Source: an uncultured Marinobacter sp. (GTDB lineage Bacteria; Pseudomonadota; Gammaproteobacteria; Pseudomonadales; Oleiphilaceae). From it: DNA of 64,000 bases. The stretch lies in the NCBI RefSeq assembly GCF_913055835.1, contig NZ_CAJXKQ010000016.1:1-64000 (forward strand), given 5' to 3'. Position 1 is the first letter of the stretch; each line of letters begins with the position of its first letter. Under the pieces are notes generated by a model. That model ran no database searches. It was not told the origin of the DNA and worked only from the letters and a program-made list of their open reading frames with translations. A program made the translations under genes and the position numbers. Shown here in pieces: positions 1 through 7,444 of the stretch.

Positions 1-27
1 TCCTACATCACCGGCCGTTTCGGCTGA
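1..27 (+). CDS. pstB: 3' end of PstB, phosphate ABC transporter ATPase (partial)
   Basis: The first 27 bases read in one frame as SYITGRFG followed by a stop. YITGRFG is the usual C-terminus of PstB, the ATPase of the high-affinity phosphate importer PstSCAB. phoU follows 33 bases downstream on the same strand, the standard pst-phoU order. Only nine codons are visible, so the call rests on the terminal motif and the neighbour. Confidence 0.65.
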   Translation, partial: SYITGRFG

Positions 28-60
28 TTCCGGACCTGAGGAATTTTGGAGAAGAACAGT

Positions 61-783
61 ATGCCTACAAAGAAGGATGACGTTTACGGGGATCACATTT
101 CCCACAAGTTCAATGATGAACTGATGGAGCTCAAGACCGAGTTCCTGAAAATGGGCGGTATGGTAGAAGCCCAGGTCGAGAACGCCATTCAGGCGCTGGT
201 GGATGGCGATGGCCATCTGGCCGACGAGATCCGCGCCAACGACAAGAAAGTCGACAAGATGGAAGTGGAGATCGACGAGGAAGCCACCCTGATCATCGCC
301 CGTCGGCAGCCGACGGCCCGGGATCTGCGTCTGGTTATTTCGGTCATCAAGATGGTCGCCGATCTGGAGCGTGTGGGTGACGAGGCCAAGAAAATCGCCA
401 AACTGGCCATCAAACTGCAGGAAGAAGGCCAGGCTCCGCGCGGCTATGTGGAAGTCCGCCACATCGGCACCCATGTGCTTAGCATGCTGCACGATGCCCT
501 GGATGCCTTTGCGCGCCTGGACTCCGAGCAGGCCCTGCGGATCATGAAGGAAGACAAGCGCGTCGATGAGGAATATCAGGCCGCCGCCCGTACCCTGTTG
601 ACCTTCATGATGGAAGATACCCGCAACATTTCAAGGTGCATGTCCGTGATGTGGGTGCTCCGTGCCCTGGAGCGGGTAGGTGACCACGCGTGCAACATTG
701 CCGAGAACGTGATCTTCATGGTCAAAGGCGAGGACGTTCGTCATACGCCGGTGGAGGAAGCTGAGAAAGTCGTTGGCCGCTGA
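61..783 (+). CDS. phoU: PhoU, phosphate signalling regulator
   Basis: A 240-residue protein of two PhoU three-helix repeats. Each repeat carries the metal-binding type motif ERVGD (ERVGDEAKKIA near residue 105 and ERVGDHACNIAE near 205). PhoU links the Pst transporter to the PhoR kinase and keeps the Pho regulon off when phosphate is plentiful. I chose ATG at 61 because GGAGAA lies seven bases upstream; an in-frame TTG at 46 has no such site. It probably forms the end of a pst-phoU operon with the pstB fragment before it. Its partner kinase and regulator, phoR and phoB, lie about 44 kb away in this window. Confidence 0.95.
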   Translation: MPTKKDDVYGDHISHKFNDELMELKTEFLKMGGMVEAQVENAIQALVDGDGHLADEIRANDKKVDKMEVEIDEEATLIIARRQPTARDLRLVISVIKMVADLERVGDEAKKIAKLAIKLQEEGQAPRGYVEVRHIGTHVLSMLHDALDAFARLDSEQALRIMKEDKRVDEEYQAAARTLLTFMMEDTRNISRCMSVMWVLRALERVGDHACNIAENVIFMVKGEDVRHTPVEEAEKVVGR

Positions 784-800
784 TTTTTGCTTGGGAGGAA

Positions 801-910
801 GCAAGCGGGCTGGTAGTGCTGTTTGGGACACGCTCAAGGCATCCATGCGCGCTTAGCTTTCGCCATCCATGGCGAAAGATAGTCCCAAACAGCACTACCA
901 GCCCACTTGC
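801..910. repeat. Long inverted repeat element, copy A
   Basis: Arms at 801-829 and 882-910 are complementary over 29 bases with one G-T pair, enclosing a 52-base loop (830-881). The loop itself holds two small palindromes: GCATCCATGC (840-849) and CTTTCGCCATCCATGGCG, which pairs on into AAAG. It lies 17 bases past phoU, between the convergent phoU and hinT. The loop, but not the arms, is shared with the copies at 994-1089, 35830-35942 and 56684-56788. It may terminate transcription in both directions, but there is no T-tract. Confidence 0.85.
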
Positions 911-993
911 CCGAAGCTGGGTGCTGCTCTCCAGTTCGCCTCAGTAATCTTTGGTGTTTGCTTGCAGGCGTAGTGAGACTCTGGCCGGACGGC

Positions 994-1089
994 GTGTGGT
1001 GGGGCTTTCCGGGACTGTCTTTCGCCATGGATGGCGAAAGTCAAGCGACCAGGGACGGCTCGAGCGGGTCCCGGAAAGCCCCACCACAT
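994..1089. repeat. Long inverted repeat element, copy B (opposite orientation)
   Basis: Arms at 994-1015 and 1068-1089 match over 22 bases with one wobble pair and enclose a 52-base loop (1016-1067). The reverse complement of this loop matches the loop of the element at 801-910 at about 42 of 52 positions, including the CTTTCGCCATCCATGGCG palindrome. The two elements therefore sit in opposite orientation 83 bases apart, filling most of the gap between phoU and hinT. The arm sequences of the two are unrelated apart from GGGAC next to the loop. Confidence 0.82.
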
Positions 1090-1115
1090 GCCGGCCCTCC
1101 ACCCAAGTCTAAAAA

Positions 1116-1481
1116 TCAGGCCTGCTTCATTTTGTCGGTATACGGAGGCCAGCCCAGCGGCTTGCCAGCGAGCACGTGAAGGTGGATGTGGAACACAGTC
1201 TGCCCGGAGTTTTCCCCGCAGTTCATGACAACCCGGTAGCCGTCGTCGGCAAACCCCTTCTCCTTGGCAATCTTCGCTGCCACCAGATACAGATGCCCAA
1301 CCAGCTCCCGATCGCCTTCGGTGATGTCGTTGATCGTGGCAATGGCCTTTTTCGGGATGACGAGGAAATGCACCGGCGCCTGCGGGTTGATGTCACTGAA
1401 CGCCAGGGCGAGGTCGTCTTCGTAGAGGATATCCGCGGGGATTTCGCGGTTGATGATCTTGGTGAAAATCGTCTCTGACAT
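1116..1481 (-). CDS. hinT: HIT family purine nucleoside phosphoramidase (HinT)
   Basis: A 121-residue single-domain HIT protein, normal length for HinT. The histidine triad is HIHLHVL at residues 98-104, with the middle His100 the expected nucleophile. The N-terminal ETIFTKIINREIPADILYED is typical of the family. Known relatives hydrolyse adenosine 5'-phosphoramidates and lysyl-AMP in the cytoplasm as homodimers. It converges on phoU across two long inverted repeats and is followed on the same strand by no close gene, so it is probably transcribed alone. Confidence 0.93.
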   Translation of the reverse strand: MSETIFTKIINREIPADILYEDDLALAFSDINPQAPVHFLVIPKKAIATINDITEGDRELVGHLYLVAAKIAKEKGFADDGYRVVMNCGENSGQTVFHIHLHVLAGKPLGWPPYTDKMKQA

Positions 1482-1522
1482 GGTGACTCCTTCTGGATTG
1501 TCCTTGGGATTGTTGTTCGGTG

Positions 1523-2818
1523 TTAAAGCTGATTCAGGCCCGGAATCCGGGATGTTATCTGCCTGACTGCGGCCGGCAGTTCCTCGTCGATGCCCATGGC
1601 ATAGCGGGCCACCCGGTTGCGGGCGAAGGGCAGGGCGCGGGCGGCGCCCAGGCCGAGGTTGCGCAGCAGATGAACCGGCGGGATCCGGTTGCTGAACAGA
1701 TGGTAGAACACATCCATGGTCAGCATCATTCTGCGGTTCGCCGGGCGGCGTTGTTGTTCATACAGGTTTAGCCATTTCGGGGCGGCCAGATCGTCACCTG
1801 CTCGCTTGGCCTCTTTAAGGGCTGATTGCAGGGCCTGTGCATCCTGGAAGCCGAGATTTACGCCCTGTCCAGCCAGTGGGTTGATGGTGTGGGCGGAATC
1901 GCCGGCCAAAACCACGCGCCCGGAATGGTAGTGTTTGGCATGTTGCCGGGCAATGGGGAACGATGCCTTGCTGTCGATGTGGGTCAGCAGTGGCAGGCTC
2001 GCAGGGAAAGACGACTGGATCTCGCTCATCAGCGTGTTGTCGTCCAGCGATTTCAGTCGAGCGAGTTCCTCGGGTGAATCGTACCAGACCAGCGAGCCCC
2101 AGCTTTCGCCGGGGTGTTGCGGGCCAGCGCTGTGCAGGGGCAAAAAAGCGCGGGGGCCGGAAGGATGAAAACCCTGCCAGGTAATGTCTTCAACCGGACC
2201 CTGATATCGAACCGAGACAACCATTGCCTGCTGGTCGTACTGGTTACGGGTGGTGCCGATGCCTGCGAGGTCGCGGATTCGGGAGTGGGCGCCGTCGGCC
2301 CCGACGACGAGGGTTGCTTCCAGTTCGTGACCGTCGTCGAGGGTGACGGTGGCTGTGTCGCCGGACTGGGCCAGCGAGGCAACACCCTGGCCGTGAAGGA
2401 GGGTCACCTGGGGGCAGGCTTCGGCAGTTTGCCAGAGGGCTTGCTGGGTGACCGAGTTTTCGACGATGTGTCCCAGATGGGGGGCGCCAAGTTCGTTGGC
2501 GTCGAATTGAACTTCGGCCAGTTTCCGGGGCACCAGGTTCTGTAATGGGTAGCGGGTTTCATCCCACACGGCCAGTCGTTTATAGGGCGTGGCGCGCATC
2601 CCGAGAATGTGGTCCCAGGCACCCAGGCTCTGGAGGTAGCGCTCGCTGCCGGCGCTCAGAGCAGAGACCCGGATGTCCGGTGCGCTGTCGGGGTCGAATA
2701 CAGGCGGCGGGGCCCGGTCAACGAGGGCAACGCGAAAGCCATTCTGGCCGAGGCCAGTGGCCAGGGCAGCGCCGACCATGCCGGCACCAACTACCACAAT
2801 ATCAAAGGCTTGAGTCAT
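1523..2818 (-). CDS. ubiF: UbiF-like FAD-dependent ubiquinone biosynthesis hydroxylase
   Basis: A 431-residue member of the UbiH/UbiF/VisC/COQ6 flavin monooxygenase family. It has the N-terminal dinucleotide fold VVVGAGMVGAALATGLG, a DGAHSRIR region and the C-terminal FAD motif GDSAHTINPLAGQGVNLG. Stretches such as SLVWYDSPEE, DIRVSALSA and FLPLHS resemble E. coli UbiF, which hydroxylates the C6 position of the demethoxyubiquinone ring. The family has several paralogues with swapped specificities, so the exact position hydroxylated is inference. It is about 40 residues longer than E. coli UbiF, partly at the C-terminus. ubiA and ubiC lie elsewhere in the window. Confidence 0.8.
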   Translation of the reverse strand: MTQAFDIVVVGAGMVGAALATGLGQNGFRVALVDRAPPPVFDPDSAPDIRVSALSAGSERYLQSLGAWDHILGMRATPYKRLAVWDETRYPLQNLVPRKLAEVQFDANELGAPHLGHIVENSVTQQALWQTAEACPQVTLLHGQGVASLAQSGDTATVTLDDGHELEATLVVGADGAHSRIRDLAGIGTTRNQYDQQAMVVSVRYQGPVEDITWQGFHPSGPRAFLPLHSAGPQHPGESWGSLVWYDSPEELARLKSLDDNTLMSEIQSSFPASLPLLTHIDSKASFPIARQHAKHYHSGRVVLAGDSAHTINPLAGQGVNLGFQDAQALQSALKEAKRAGDDLAAPKWLNLYEQQRRPANRRMMLTMDVFYHLFSNRIPPVHLLRNLGLGAARALPFARNRVARYAMGIDEELPAAVRQITSRIPGLNQL

Positions 2819-2900
2819 ATCGGTTTCCTGTCTGATGCCCCCAGTTTACGCGATGACGGCAACCAGACAAGAGACCGGGATCAAGCCAGCAGGAAAACCC

Positions 2901-3458
2901 TTAGTACCCTGCCATTCCGGATATCCGAGGCTCGGTGGTCTCGTCCGGCCGGCGACGGCCCTTAACCAGCCAGGCGGGTTTCTGGGCCCCGGGTTTGTTG
3001 AAGCCCTGGTTCAGTACCATCGGCTGGACCAGGGTCAGGAAATCGGCGGTCTTCATGTGGACAGATTCGCTGTGACTGCCCGCGGCGAAGGCCAGCTCGG
3101 GCTGTTCGGTCAGTGCCTCCGCGCAATACACCGTCATGCCGAACAGATTACCGAAGGGAGGCATGGCGCCTACTTCACAATCCGGAAAGCGGTCCTTGAA
3201 TTCCTGTTCATCCGCGAGGTCAATAAAGTCAGTGTCCAGAATGCGGGACAGTCTGTCCCAGCGGATTCGCCAGGTTGCCGGCATCACCAGCATCGCCATT
3301 TTGCCATCCAGTTCGATGATCACCGTTTTTACGACGCGGTCGCCGGCAATCTTGACGTGGTGGGCCAGTTCCTGGGCGGTAAACGCAGGGGGGTGAGAAA
3401 GGCACATGTATTCCACACCTGCCTCATCGAGGAATTCCTTCAACTGCTGTACCGGCAT
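2901..3458 (-). CDS. YbaK/ProX-like aminoacyl-tRNA deacylase domain protein
   Basis: A 185-residue protein with a YbaK/EbsC fold: HPPAFTAQELAHH near residue 22 and VVKTVIIELDGKMAMLVMPA near 42, which includes the conserved lysine, then the FGNLFGMTVYCAEAL segment near 102. Relatives hydrolyse mischarged tRNAs in trans. The last 30 or so residues are basic and proline-rich and lie outside the domain. A hydrolase for a specific tRNA cannot be assigned from sequence alone. It is preceded upstream by an MscS gene on the same strand, 170 bases away. Confidence 0.82.
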   Translation of the reverse strand: MPVQQLKEFLDEAGVEYMCLSHPPAFTAQELAHHVKIAGDRVVKTVIIELDGKMAMLVMPATWRIRWDRLSRILDTDFIDLADEQEFKDRFPDCEVGAMPPFGNLFGMTVYCAEALTEQPELAFAAGSHSESVHMKTADFLTLVQPMVLNQGFNKPGAQKPAWLVKGRRRPDETTEPRISGMAGY

Positions 3459-3530
3459 AGTGACAACCTCCTACCAGCAATGACAGCGTTCCGGAGCCTG
3501 TGTAGGACAGATTACCTGGCCCCGATGGCT

Positions 3531-3554
3531 TGGCGGGGTCGCTAAACCCCGCCA
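3531..3554. terminator. Perfect hairpin between mscS and ybaK
   Basis: TGGCGGGGT and ACCCCGCCA (9 bp, perfect) flank a six-base loop, downstream of the mscS gene on the minus strand. No T-tract follows on either strand, so it may be a Rho-independent terminator variant or an mRNA 3'-stabilising hairpin. Confidence 0.35.
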
Positions 3555-3628
3555 TTAATGGTCAGCTTAGTTGAGGTTACGCAGTTTGCGAGTAACCGGA
3601 TGTATCAATGAGAAACCGATCGCGAATC

Positions 3629-4462
3629 TCAGTCGGTTTTATACATATGCACATCGCGCTGGGGGAACGGAATGCTGATGCCCTCGGCGTCGAATGCCTT
3701 CTTCACCTTCTCGTGCATGTCCCAGTAGAAGGGCCACAGGTCAGCGGACTTGGTCCAGGCCCGAACGGTCAGATCAACGGAACTTTCACCCAGCGCACCA
3801 ACAACGATAAGAGGCTCGGGATCTTTCAGCGCGCGCTCGTCTTCCTCAATGAGTCGCTTGCAGACGGCCTTGGCCTTGTCGATGTCATCGCCGTAGCCAA
3901 TCCCGAAGCTCATGTCGCAACGCCGGGTTTCATAGGCGCTCAGGTTGGTGAGGCTGGCGTTAGCCAACTGACCGTTAGGAATCACGATCCGGCGGTTATC
4001 GAAGGTGTCGACAATGGTGTAGAGAATGGAGATTTCCCGGACAGAGCCAAGGTAGCCCTGGGCGTCGATGACGTCGCCGACCTTGAACGGTTTGAAAATC
4101 AGGATCAGCACGCCGCCGGCAAAGTTGGCCAGGCTGCCCTGCAGTGCCAGGCCGACGGCCAGACCGGCCGCACCGATAATGGCAATGAAGGACGTGGTTG
4201 CGATGCCAACCATGGAAGCAACGGAGATCAGAAGCAGGATTTTGAGAATTGCACTGATCAGGCCGCAGAGGAACTTGTTCAGGGTGGGATCTTTCTTGCC
4301 CAGCTTGTTGTCGAGGACTCCGACAAAACGATTGATCAGCCACATGCCCACGATCAATGTGACAATGGCCAGCACGACTTTCGGTGCGTATGTCATGATC
4401 AGGGCCATGGCCTGATTCATGAGTTCCGAGGCACCGCCCTCAGCGCCAAATAGGTCTTCCAT
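3629..4462 (-). CDS. mscS: MscS family small-conductance mechanosensitive channel
   Basis: A 277-residue inner-membrane protein of the length of E. coli MscS (286). Three membrane segments come first, then the glycine/alanine-rich pore helix AAGLAVGLALQGSLANFAGGV near residue 98-118, then the soluble beta domain starting at FKVGDVIDAQGYLGSVREI. The protein opens under membrane tension to release solutes during hypo-osmotic shock. ATG at 4462 is preceded by AAGGAG on the minus strand. No obvious partner gene. Confidence 0.93.
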   Translation of the reverse strand: MEDLFGAEGGASELMNQAMALIMTYAPKVVLAIVTLIVGMWLINRFVGVLDNKLGKKDPTLNKFLCGLISAILKILLLISVASMVGIATTSFIAIIGAAGLAVGLALQGSLANFAGGVLILIFKPFKVGDVIDAQGYLGSVREISILYTIVDTFDNRRIVIPNGQLANASLTNLSAYETRRCDMSFGIGYGDDIDKAKAVCKRLIEEDERALKDPEPLIVVGALGESSVDLTVRAWTKSADLWPFYWDMHEKVKKAFDAEGISIPFPQRDVHMYKTD

Positions 4463-4603
4463 AAAGGACTCCTTGTTCGTTGGTATTTTTCATAAGTATC
4501 GGATTAACGGACAAAATCCTGCAACAACGTGATTCGTCTACTTCTCTATATAGCAGACAAATGTCAGGGGTGTGTATTGCAGGAAAAATATTCCGACAGT
4601 CGT

Positions 4604-5707
4604 TTACGCAACTGAGCGTTCACTGGCCCAATCGAGAATGGTTCCAGGGCCTCCACGGACAAGAATCCGGCCCTCTTTCTGGCTAAGCTGGTAGTCGTAC
4701 ATGGGGTCGTAATAGTCTTCGAGCAGCGCCTGGATCCACGCGTCGTGAGCGCCGGTTCGTCCGGTGGTCTCCTGCTGCTCGAGCGCCTCTTCCATCAGCC
4801 TGCGGAGTTGCTTGTGGCGTTCACCGCCGAGGCGTTTTCGGATGCGGTCAATGGCGCTGAGCAGATAGTCCCGGAAATTCAGCCAGCCTGCGTCGGTTCC
4901 GTCGCGGCTTACATAATCCGCAAACATGCCCTCAACATAGTCTTCCCGGATAATGGCCACACGCTCTTCCATGGGTTGCTCCAGAATCAGCAGCGGCGAC
5001 TCGGCCATGCGATTCTTGAGCGACTCGGGCAGGGCGCAACGCCCTACAAGGCGGCTTTCATCTTCCAGATATACCGGGCCATCGTTCAAATGACGGGCTT
5101 TGAGCATGGCGACGGCCAGCCGGTTCTCGAAATCGATCTGTGAGGGTTGGGGTGTTACCTGGCGCCCGAAACTGGAGCCCCGGTGGTTAGCCAGGCCCTC
5201 AAGATCCACGGGATTGGGGAGCCGTTTCAGAACACGTGTTTTGCCGGTACCGGTGCGACCGCTGAGAATACGGAATTCGCCGGATTCGATCTGCGCTTCG
5301 AGGCTATCGATCAGAAACCGGCGCAGTGCCTTGTAGCCGCCTTTGACCAGCGGGTAGTCAATGCCGGCGTCGCGAATCCACTGCTGGGTAAGCCGGGACC
5401 GCAGGCCACCGCGGAAGCAGAACAGATAACCTTCGGGATGCCGGGCAACAAAGCGCTTCCAGGCTTCGATGCGCTGGGCCTTGATGTCGCCAGACACCAA
5501 CTGATGGCCCAGTTCAATGGCCTTGTCCTGGCCTTTTTCCTTGTAACAGATGCCGACCCGGTGGCGTTCCTCATCGTTCATCAGTGGCGCATTTTCAGTA
5601 TTCGGGAAGCTGCCACGGCTGAACTCCACCGGTGCCCGGACGTCCATCAGCGGAACATCGTTCAGGAACAGGGAAAGGTAGTCGTCGGTGTCGGGTCTGC
5701 TTGCCAT
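4604..5707 (-). CDS. mnmH: tRNA 2-selenouridine/geranyl-2-thiouridine synthase MnmH
   Basis: A 367-residue two-domain protein. An N-terminal rhodanese domain carries the active-site loop FCFRGGLRS near residue 96 (CFRGG, single cysteine). A C-terminal P-loop domain has GRTGTGKTRVL near residue 149. MnmH replaces sulfur by selenium at the wobble 2-thiouridine of tRNAs for Lys, Glu and Gln through a geranylated intermediate. The start at 5707 puts DVPLMDVRAPVEFSRGSFP in the usual position. The selenophosphate donor gene selD, often adjacent, is not in this window. Confidence 0.92.
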   Translation of the reverse strand: MASRPDTDDYLSLFLNDVPLMDVRAPVEFSRGSFPNTENAPLMNDEERHRVGICYKEKGQDKAIELGHQLVSGDIKAQRIEAWKRFVARHPEGYLFCFRGGLRSRLTQQWIRDAGIDYPLVKGGYKALRRFLIDSLEAQIESGEFRILSGRTGTGKTRVLKRLPNPVDLEGLANHRGSSFGRQVTPQPSQIDFENRLAVAMLKARHLNDGPVYLEDESRLVGRCALPESLKNRMAESPLLILEQPMEERVAIIREDYVEGMFADYVSRDGTDAGWLNFRDYLLSAIDRIRKRLGGERHKQLRRLMEEALEQQETTGRTGAHDAWIQALLEDYYDPMYDYQLSQKEGRILVRGGPGTILDWASERSVA

Positions 5708-5840
5708 TTCAACGCTAAACCAGTTGTCAGATGGAGGCGGCAGTATAGCGGAAATGGGGTTTTTCTGCTTACCTTCGCCTGTTTCCCGGGTTGGTCAGGG
5801 GTACAATGGCGCCTTCGCGAAATTAGAGTCTGGATAACCC

Positions 5841-6500
5841 ATGTCAGCGGACTACCTGAATAAGAACCTGAGCAAAACCCTGGCCAGGGGGCGGGTGGCC
5901 GTTTCCCGTCCTGCCGGCTGTAAACGCATTGCCCTGTACCTGTTTGATCCGACGGTGCTTGAGGGGCCGTTATCCCACGAGGAGGCTCAGGCGGTGGTTG
6001 CCGAGCCGGCATACTGGTCCTTTTGCTGGGCCAGCGGCCAGGTGCTCGCCAGCTGGATCCTGGACAACCCCAGGTACGTAGAGGGCAGGCGGGTCCTGGA
6101 CTTTGGTTCCGGATCCGGGATAGTGGCCGTGGCGGCGGCGATGGCCGGCGCTCGGGAAGCCATTGCCTGTGACATTGACCCGGCGGCCCTGGATGCAGCG
6201 AGTGCCAACGCGGCCCTTAACGGTGTGTCCGTTGGCCTTTGCCATGACTGGGCAGATCGCCCGAAAGATCTGGACGTGGTAACAGCGGCAGACGTGCTCT
6301 ATGACCCCGAGAACCGGCCGCTGCTCAAAGTGTTCCGACAGGCGGCACCGCGGGTTTTGCTTGCCGACTCCCGGATGAAAGTGTTGGGTGACAGCACCTA
6401 TCAGAGGCAGGCAACGATTGAAGCCAGGACCTGGCCGGATCTGAACGAATTCGAGGAGTTCAACAAGGTGCGTATCTATCTGGCTGAAGGAGGCCAGTAA
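5841..6500 (+). CDS. Class I SAM-dependent methyltransferase
   Basis: A 219-residue Rossmann methyltransferase. Motif I is VLDFGSGSGIVAVAAAMAGA near residue 81, the acidic residue of motif II is in ACDIDPAALDAA near 104, and a DVVTAADVLYD motif follows near 136. The layout resembles the ETFB lysine / PrmA-like protein methyltransferases. The substrate is not identifiable from sequence. It is divergent from mnmH, with 133 bases between, and ends next to the terminator of the minus-strand small RNA. Confidence 0.75.
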   Translation: MSADYLNKNLSKTLARGRVAVSRPAGCKRIALYLFDPTVLEGPLSHEEAQAVVAEPAYWSFCWASGQVLASWILDNPRYVEGRRVLDFGSGSGIVAVAAAMAGAREAIACDIDPAALDAASANAALNGVSVGLCHDWADRPKDLDVVTAADVLYDPENRPLLKVFRQAAPRVLLADSRMKVLGDSTYQRQATIEARTWPDLNEFEEFNKVRIYLAEGGQ

Positions 6501-6528
6501 AGGACTGGGAGGTGAGCGAGATGGTTAT

Positions 6529-6562
6529 AAAAAAATAAAGGGCAACCAGACGGTTACCCTTT
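6529..6562 (-). terminator. Intrinsic terminator of the Rsm-type RNA
   Basis: On the minus strand AAAGGGTAACC and GGTTGCCCTTT (one wobble pair, arms 6537-6547 and 6552-6562) flank a four-base loop and are followed by ATTTTTTT (6529-6536). It is the only strong terminator between this RNA and the convergent methyltransferase gene, and its reverse complement may also stop that gene. Confidence 0.85.
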
Positions 6563-6762
6563 CTCGGAACAGGTCGGCGCATCCTTGCGCATTGGGCAAC
6601 AGCCATGTTGCGAGATCCTTGAGCCACTCCGTGGTGCCGGCATCCGAGCCGGCTATCCGAATAGTTATCCCTTAAGCGAGGCGTCCCTGTATCCTTGCCT
6701 CTCCCTGCATTCCATGCCGGGGTGCATCCAGTGCGTCGTCCCTTTCCCTGTCATCCTTGATG
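6529..6762 (-). ncRNA. rsmZ: CsrB/RsmZ-type CsrA-sequestering small RNA
   Basis: On the minus strand this gene-free interval carries 14 GGA motifs in about 230 bases, read as TCC on the plus strand. Many sit in loops of short perfect hairpins: GCGC-AAGGAT-GCGC (6577-6590), CCAC-GGA-GTGG (6624-6634), GCCGGC-TCGGAT-GCCGGC (6636-6653) and GCAT-GGA-ATGC (6707-6717). The 3' end is a strong intrinsic terminator. The 5' end is set about 7 bases after a TATAGT -10 box. This is the design of the RNAs that titrate CsrA/RsmA away from mRNA. At about 230 nt it is longer than Pseudomonas RsmZ and shorter than E. coli CsrB. The symbol is by analogy; rsmY or csrB would fit as well. Confidence 0.85.
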
Positions 6763-6767
6763 TAAAC

Positions 6768-6773
6768 ACTATA
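6768..6773 (-). promoter_or_regulatory. -10 box of the Rsm-type RNA promoter
   Basis: TATAGT on the minus strand, with no good -35 hexamer 17 bases upstream (TTGTCA is only 12 bases away). A weak -35 is expected for a promoter that needs an activator such as GacA. Confidence 0.55.
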
Positions 6774-6853
6774 CCAATTGGATTCTGACAAACGTGTGAA
6801 CTGTGCACGCGTTGCGTTTGATGTCAGTGTCGGCTTTCCCAATAAAATATAAT

Positions 6854-6866
6854 TATCAGCGAGTTA
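6854..6866 (+). promoter_or_regulatory. Candidate IHF site in the Rsm RNA promoter
   Basis: TATCAGCGAGTTA fits the IHF consensus WATCAANNNNTTR at 12 of 13 positions and lies in an AT-rich stretch (6838-6880) between the GacA box and the -10 box. IHF bending is known to help activation of related RNAs from a distant GacA/UvrY site. Confidence 0.45.
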
Positions 6867-6929
6867 GGTTTTTTCTAAGGGGGTTTCGCACCCATGCGCA
6901 CGTGATATCACCGCAAGATCTCACGCTGT

Positions 6930-6947
6930 TGTAAGAGATATCTCACA
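6930..6947. promoter_or_regulatory. GacA (UvrY) binding box
   Basis: TGTAAGAGATATCTCACA matches the GacA upstream activating sequence TGTAAG-N6-CTTACA at all but one position and is almost fully palindromic. It lies about 160 bases upstream of the -10 box of the minus-strand RNA, a spacing like that of Pseudomonas rsmZ, and overlaps the stop codon of the vanZ-like gene. Confidence 0.8.
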
Positions 6948-7347
6948 GAGATCCTGGCGAATTTCTCAGATCCGGTTTGCCGATTTTGCGAACGCCGGGC
7001 CACGGAAGGAGACCAATGGCAATGCCTATGCCGTCTGCAGCCAGATCCGCCATGGAAAATTCCCGGTAGGGCAGGTTTGCCTGGATGAGTTCGATGCCCA
7101 AGCCAAAACCCAACAGTGCCGGCGCAAACCAGATCGCCCGCAGGTCCGGCCAGGCCAGTCGGGTCAGGATGGTGAGCTCAACAAAGGCAAGCACGTGGTT
7201 TACCTTGTCGCTGGAAGAAGAAGGGATGGGGTAAGGGTTATCGGTTGTCGCAAGAAATCCGATCGCCAGCACCGAAACTACAAAAGCTGTTCGCCAGAGG
7301 GGGCGATACTGCATCAGGCTGGTCAGTTGTTGTTTCAGTGAATCCAT
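6943..7347 (-). CDS. VanZ-like membrane protein
   Basis: A 134-residue protein with four hydrophobic segments. It starts with MDSLKQQLTSLMQYRPLWR and has the motif SSDKVNHVLAFVELTIL near residue 43 and GFGLGIELIQANLPYREFSMADLAADGIGI near 83, typical of VanZ-like proteins. The role of this family in Gram-negatives is not known. I chose ATG at 7347 rather than an upstream in-frame start at 7452, because the longer version would run into the divergent cysZ promoter and adds a non-hydrophobic tail. Its stop codon overlaps the GacA box of the downstream small RNA. Confidence 0.72.
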   Translation of the reverse strand: MDSLKQQLTSLMQYRPLWRTAFVVSVLAIGFLATTDNPYPIPSSSSDKVNHVLAFVELTILTRLAWPDLRAIWFAPALLGFGLGIELIQANLPYREFSMADLAADGIGIAIGLLPWPGVRKIGKPDLRNSPGSL

Positions 7348-7444
7348 CGGGGAAGTCCCTGAGCGTTCTCGGGCTGTGGGAATGTTATCAACATGATATG
7401 CTTTGCGCCCCGTCATTGTCATTGAAGCGGAGGACCTGCCAGCG

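Noticed and set aside
801..1089. Ends of an insertion sequence
   Set aside because: Inverted repeats this close together enclose no transposase, and there is no target duplication that I can see; a non-coding structured element fits better.
5779..5807. Promoter of the methyltransferase gene (TACAAT)
   Set aside because: The -10 looks good, but no -35 at 16-18 bases resembles the consensus; too weak to list.
6585..6788. 67-codon plus-strand frame in the gene-free interval
   Set aside because: It coincides with the minus-strand RNA; its codons are explained by the repeated TCC (GGA) motifs and it has no ribosome site.
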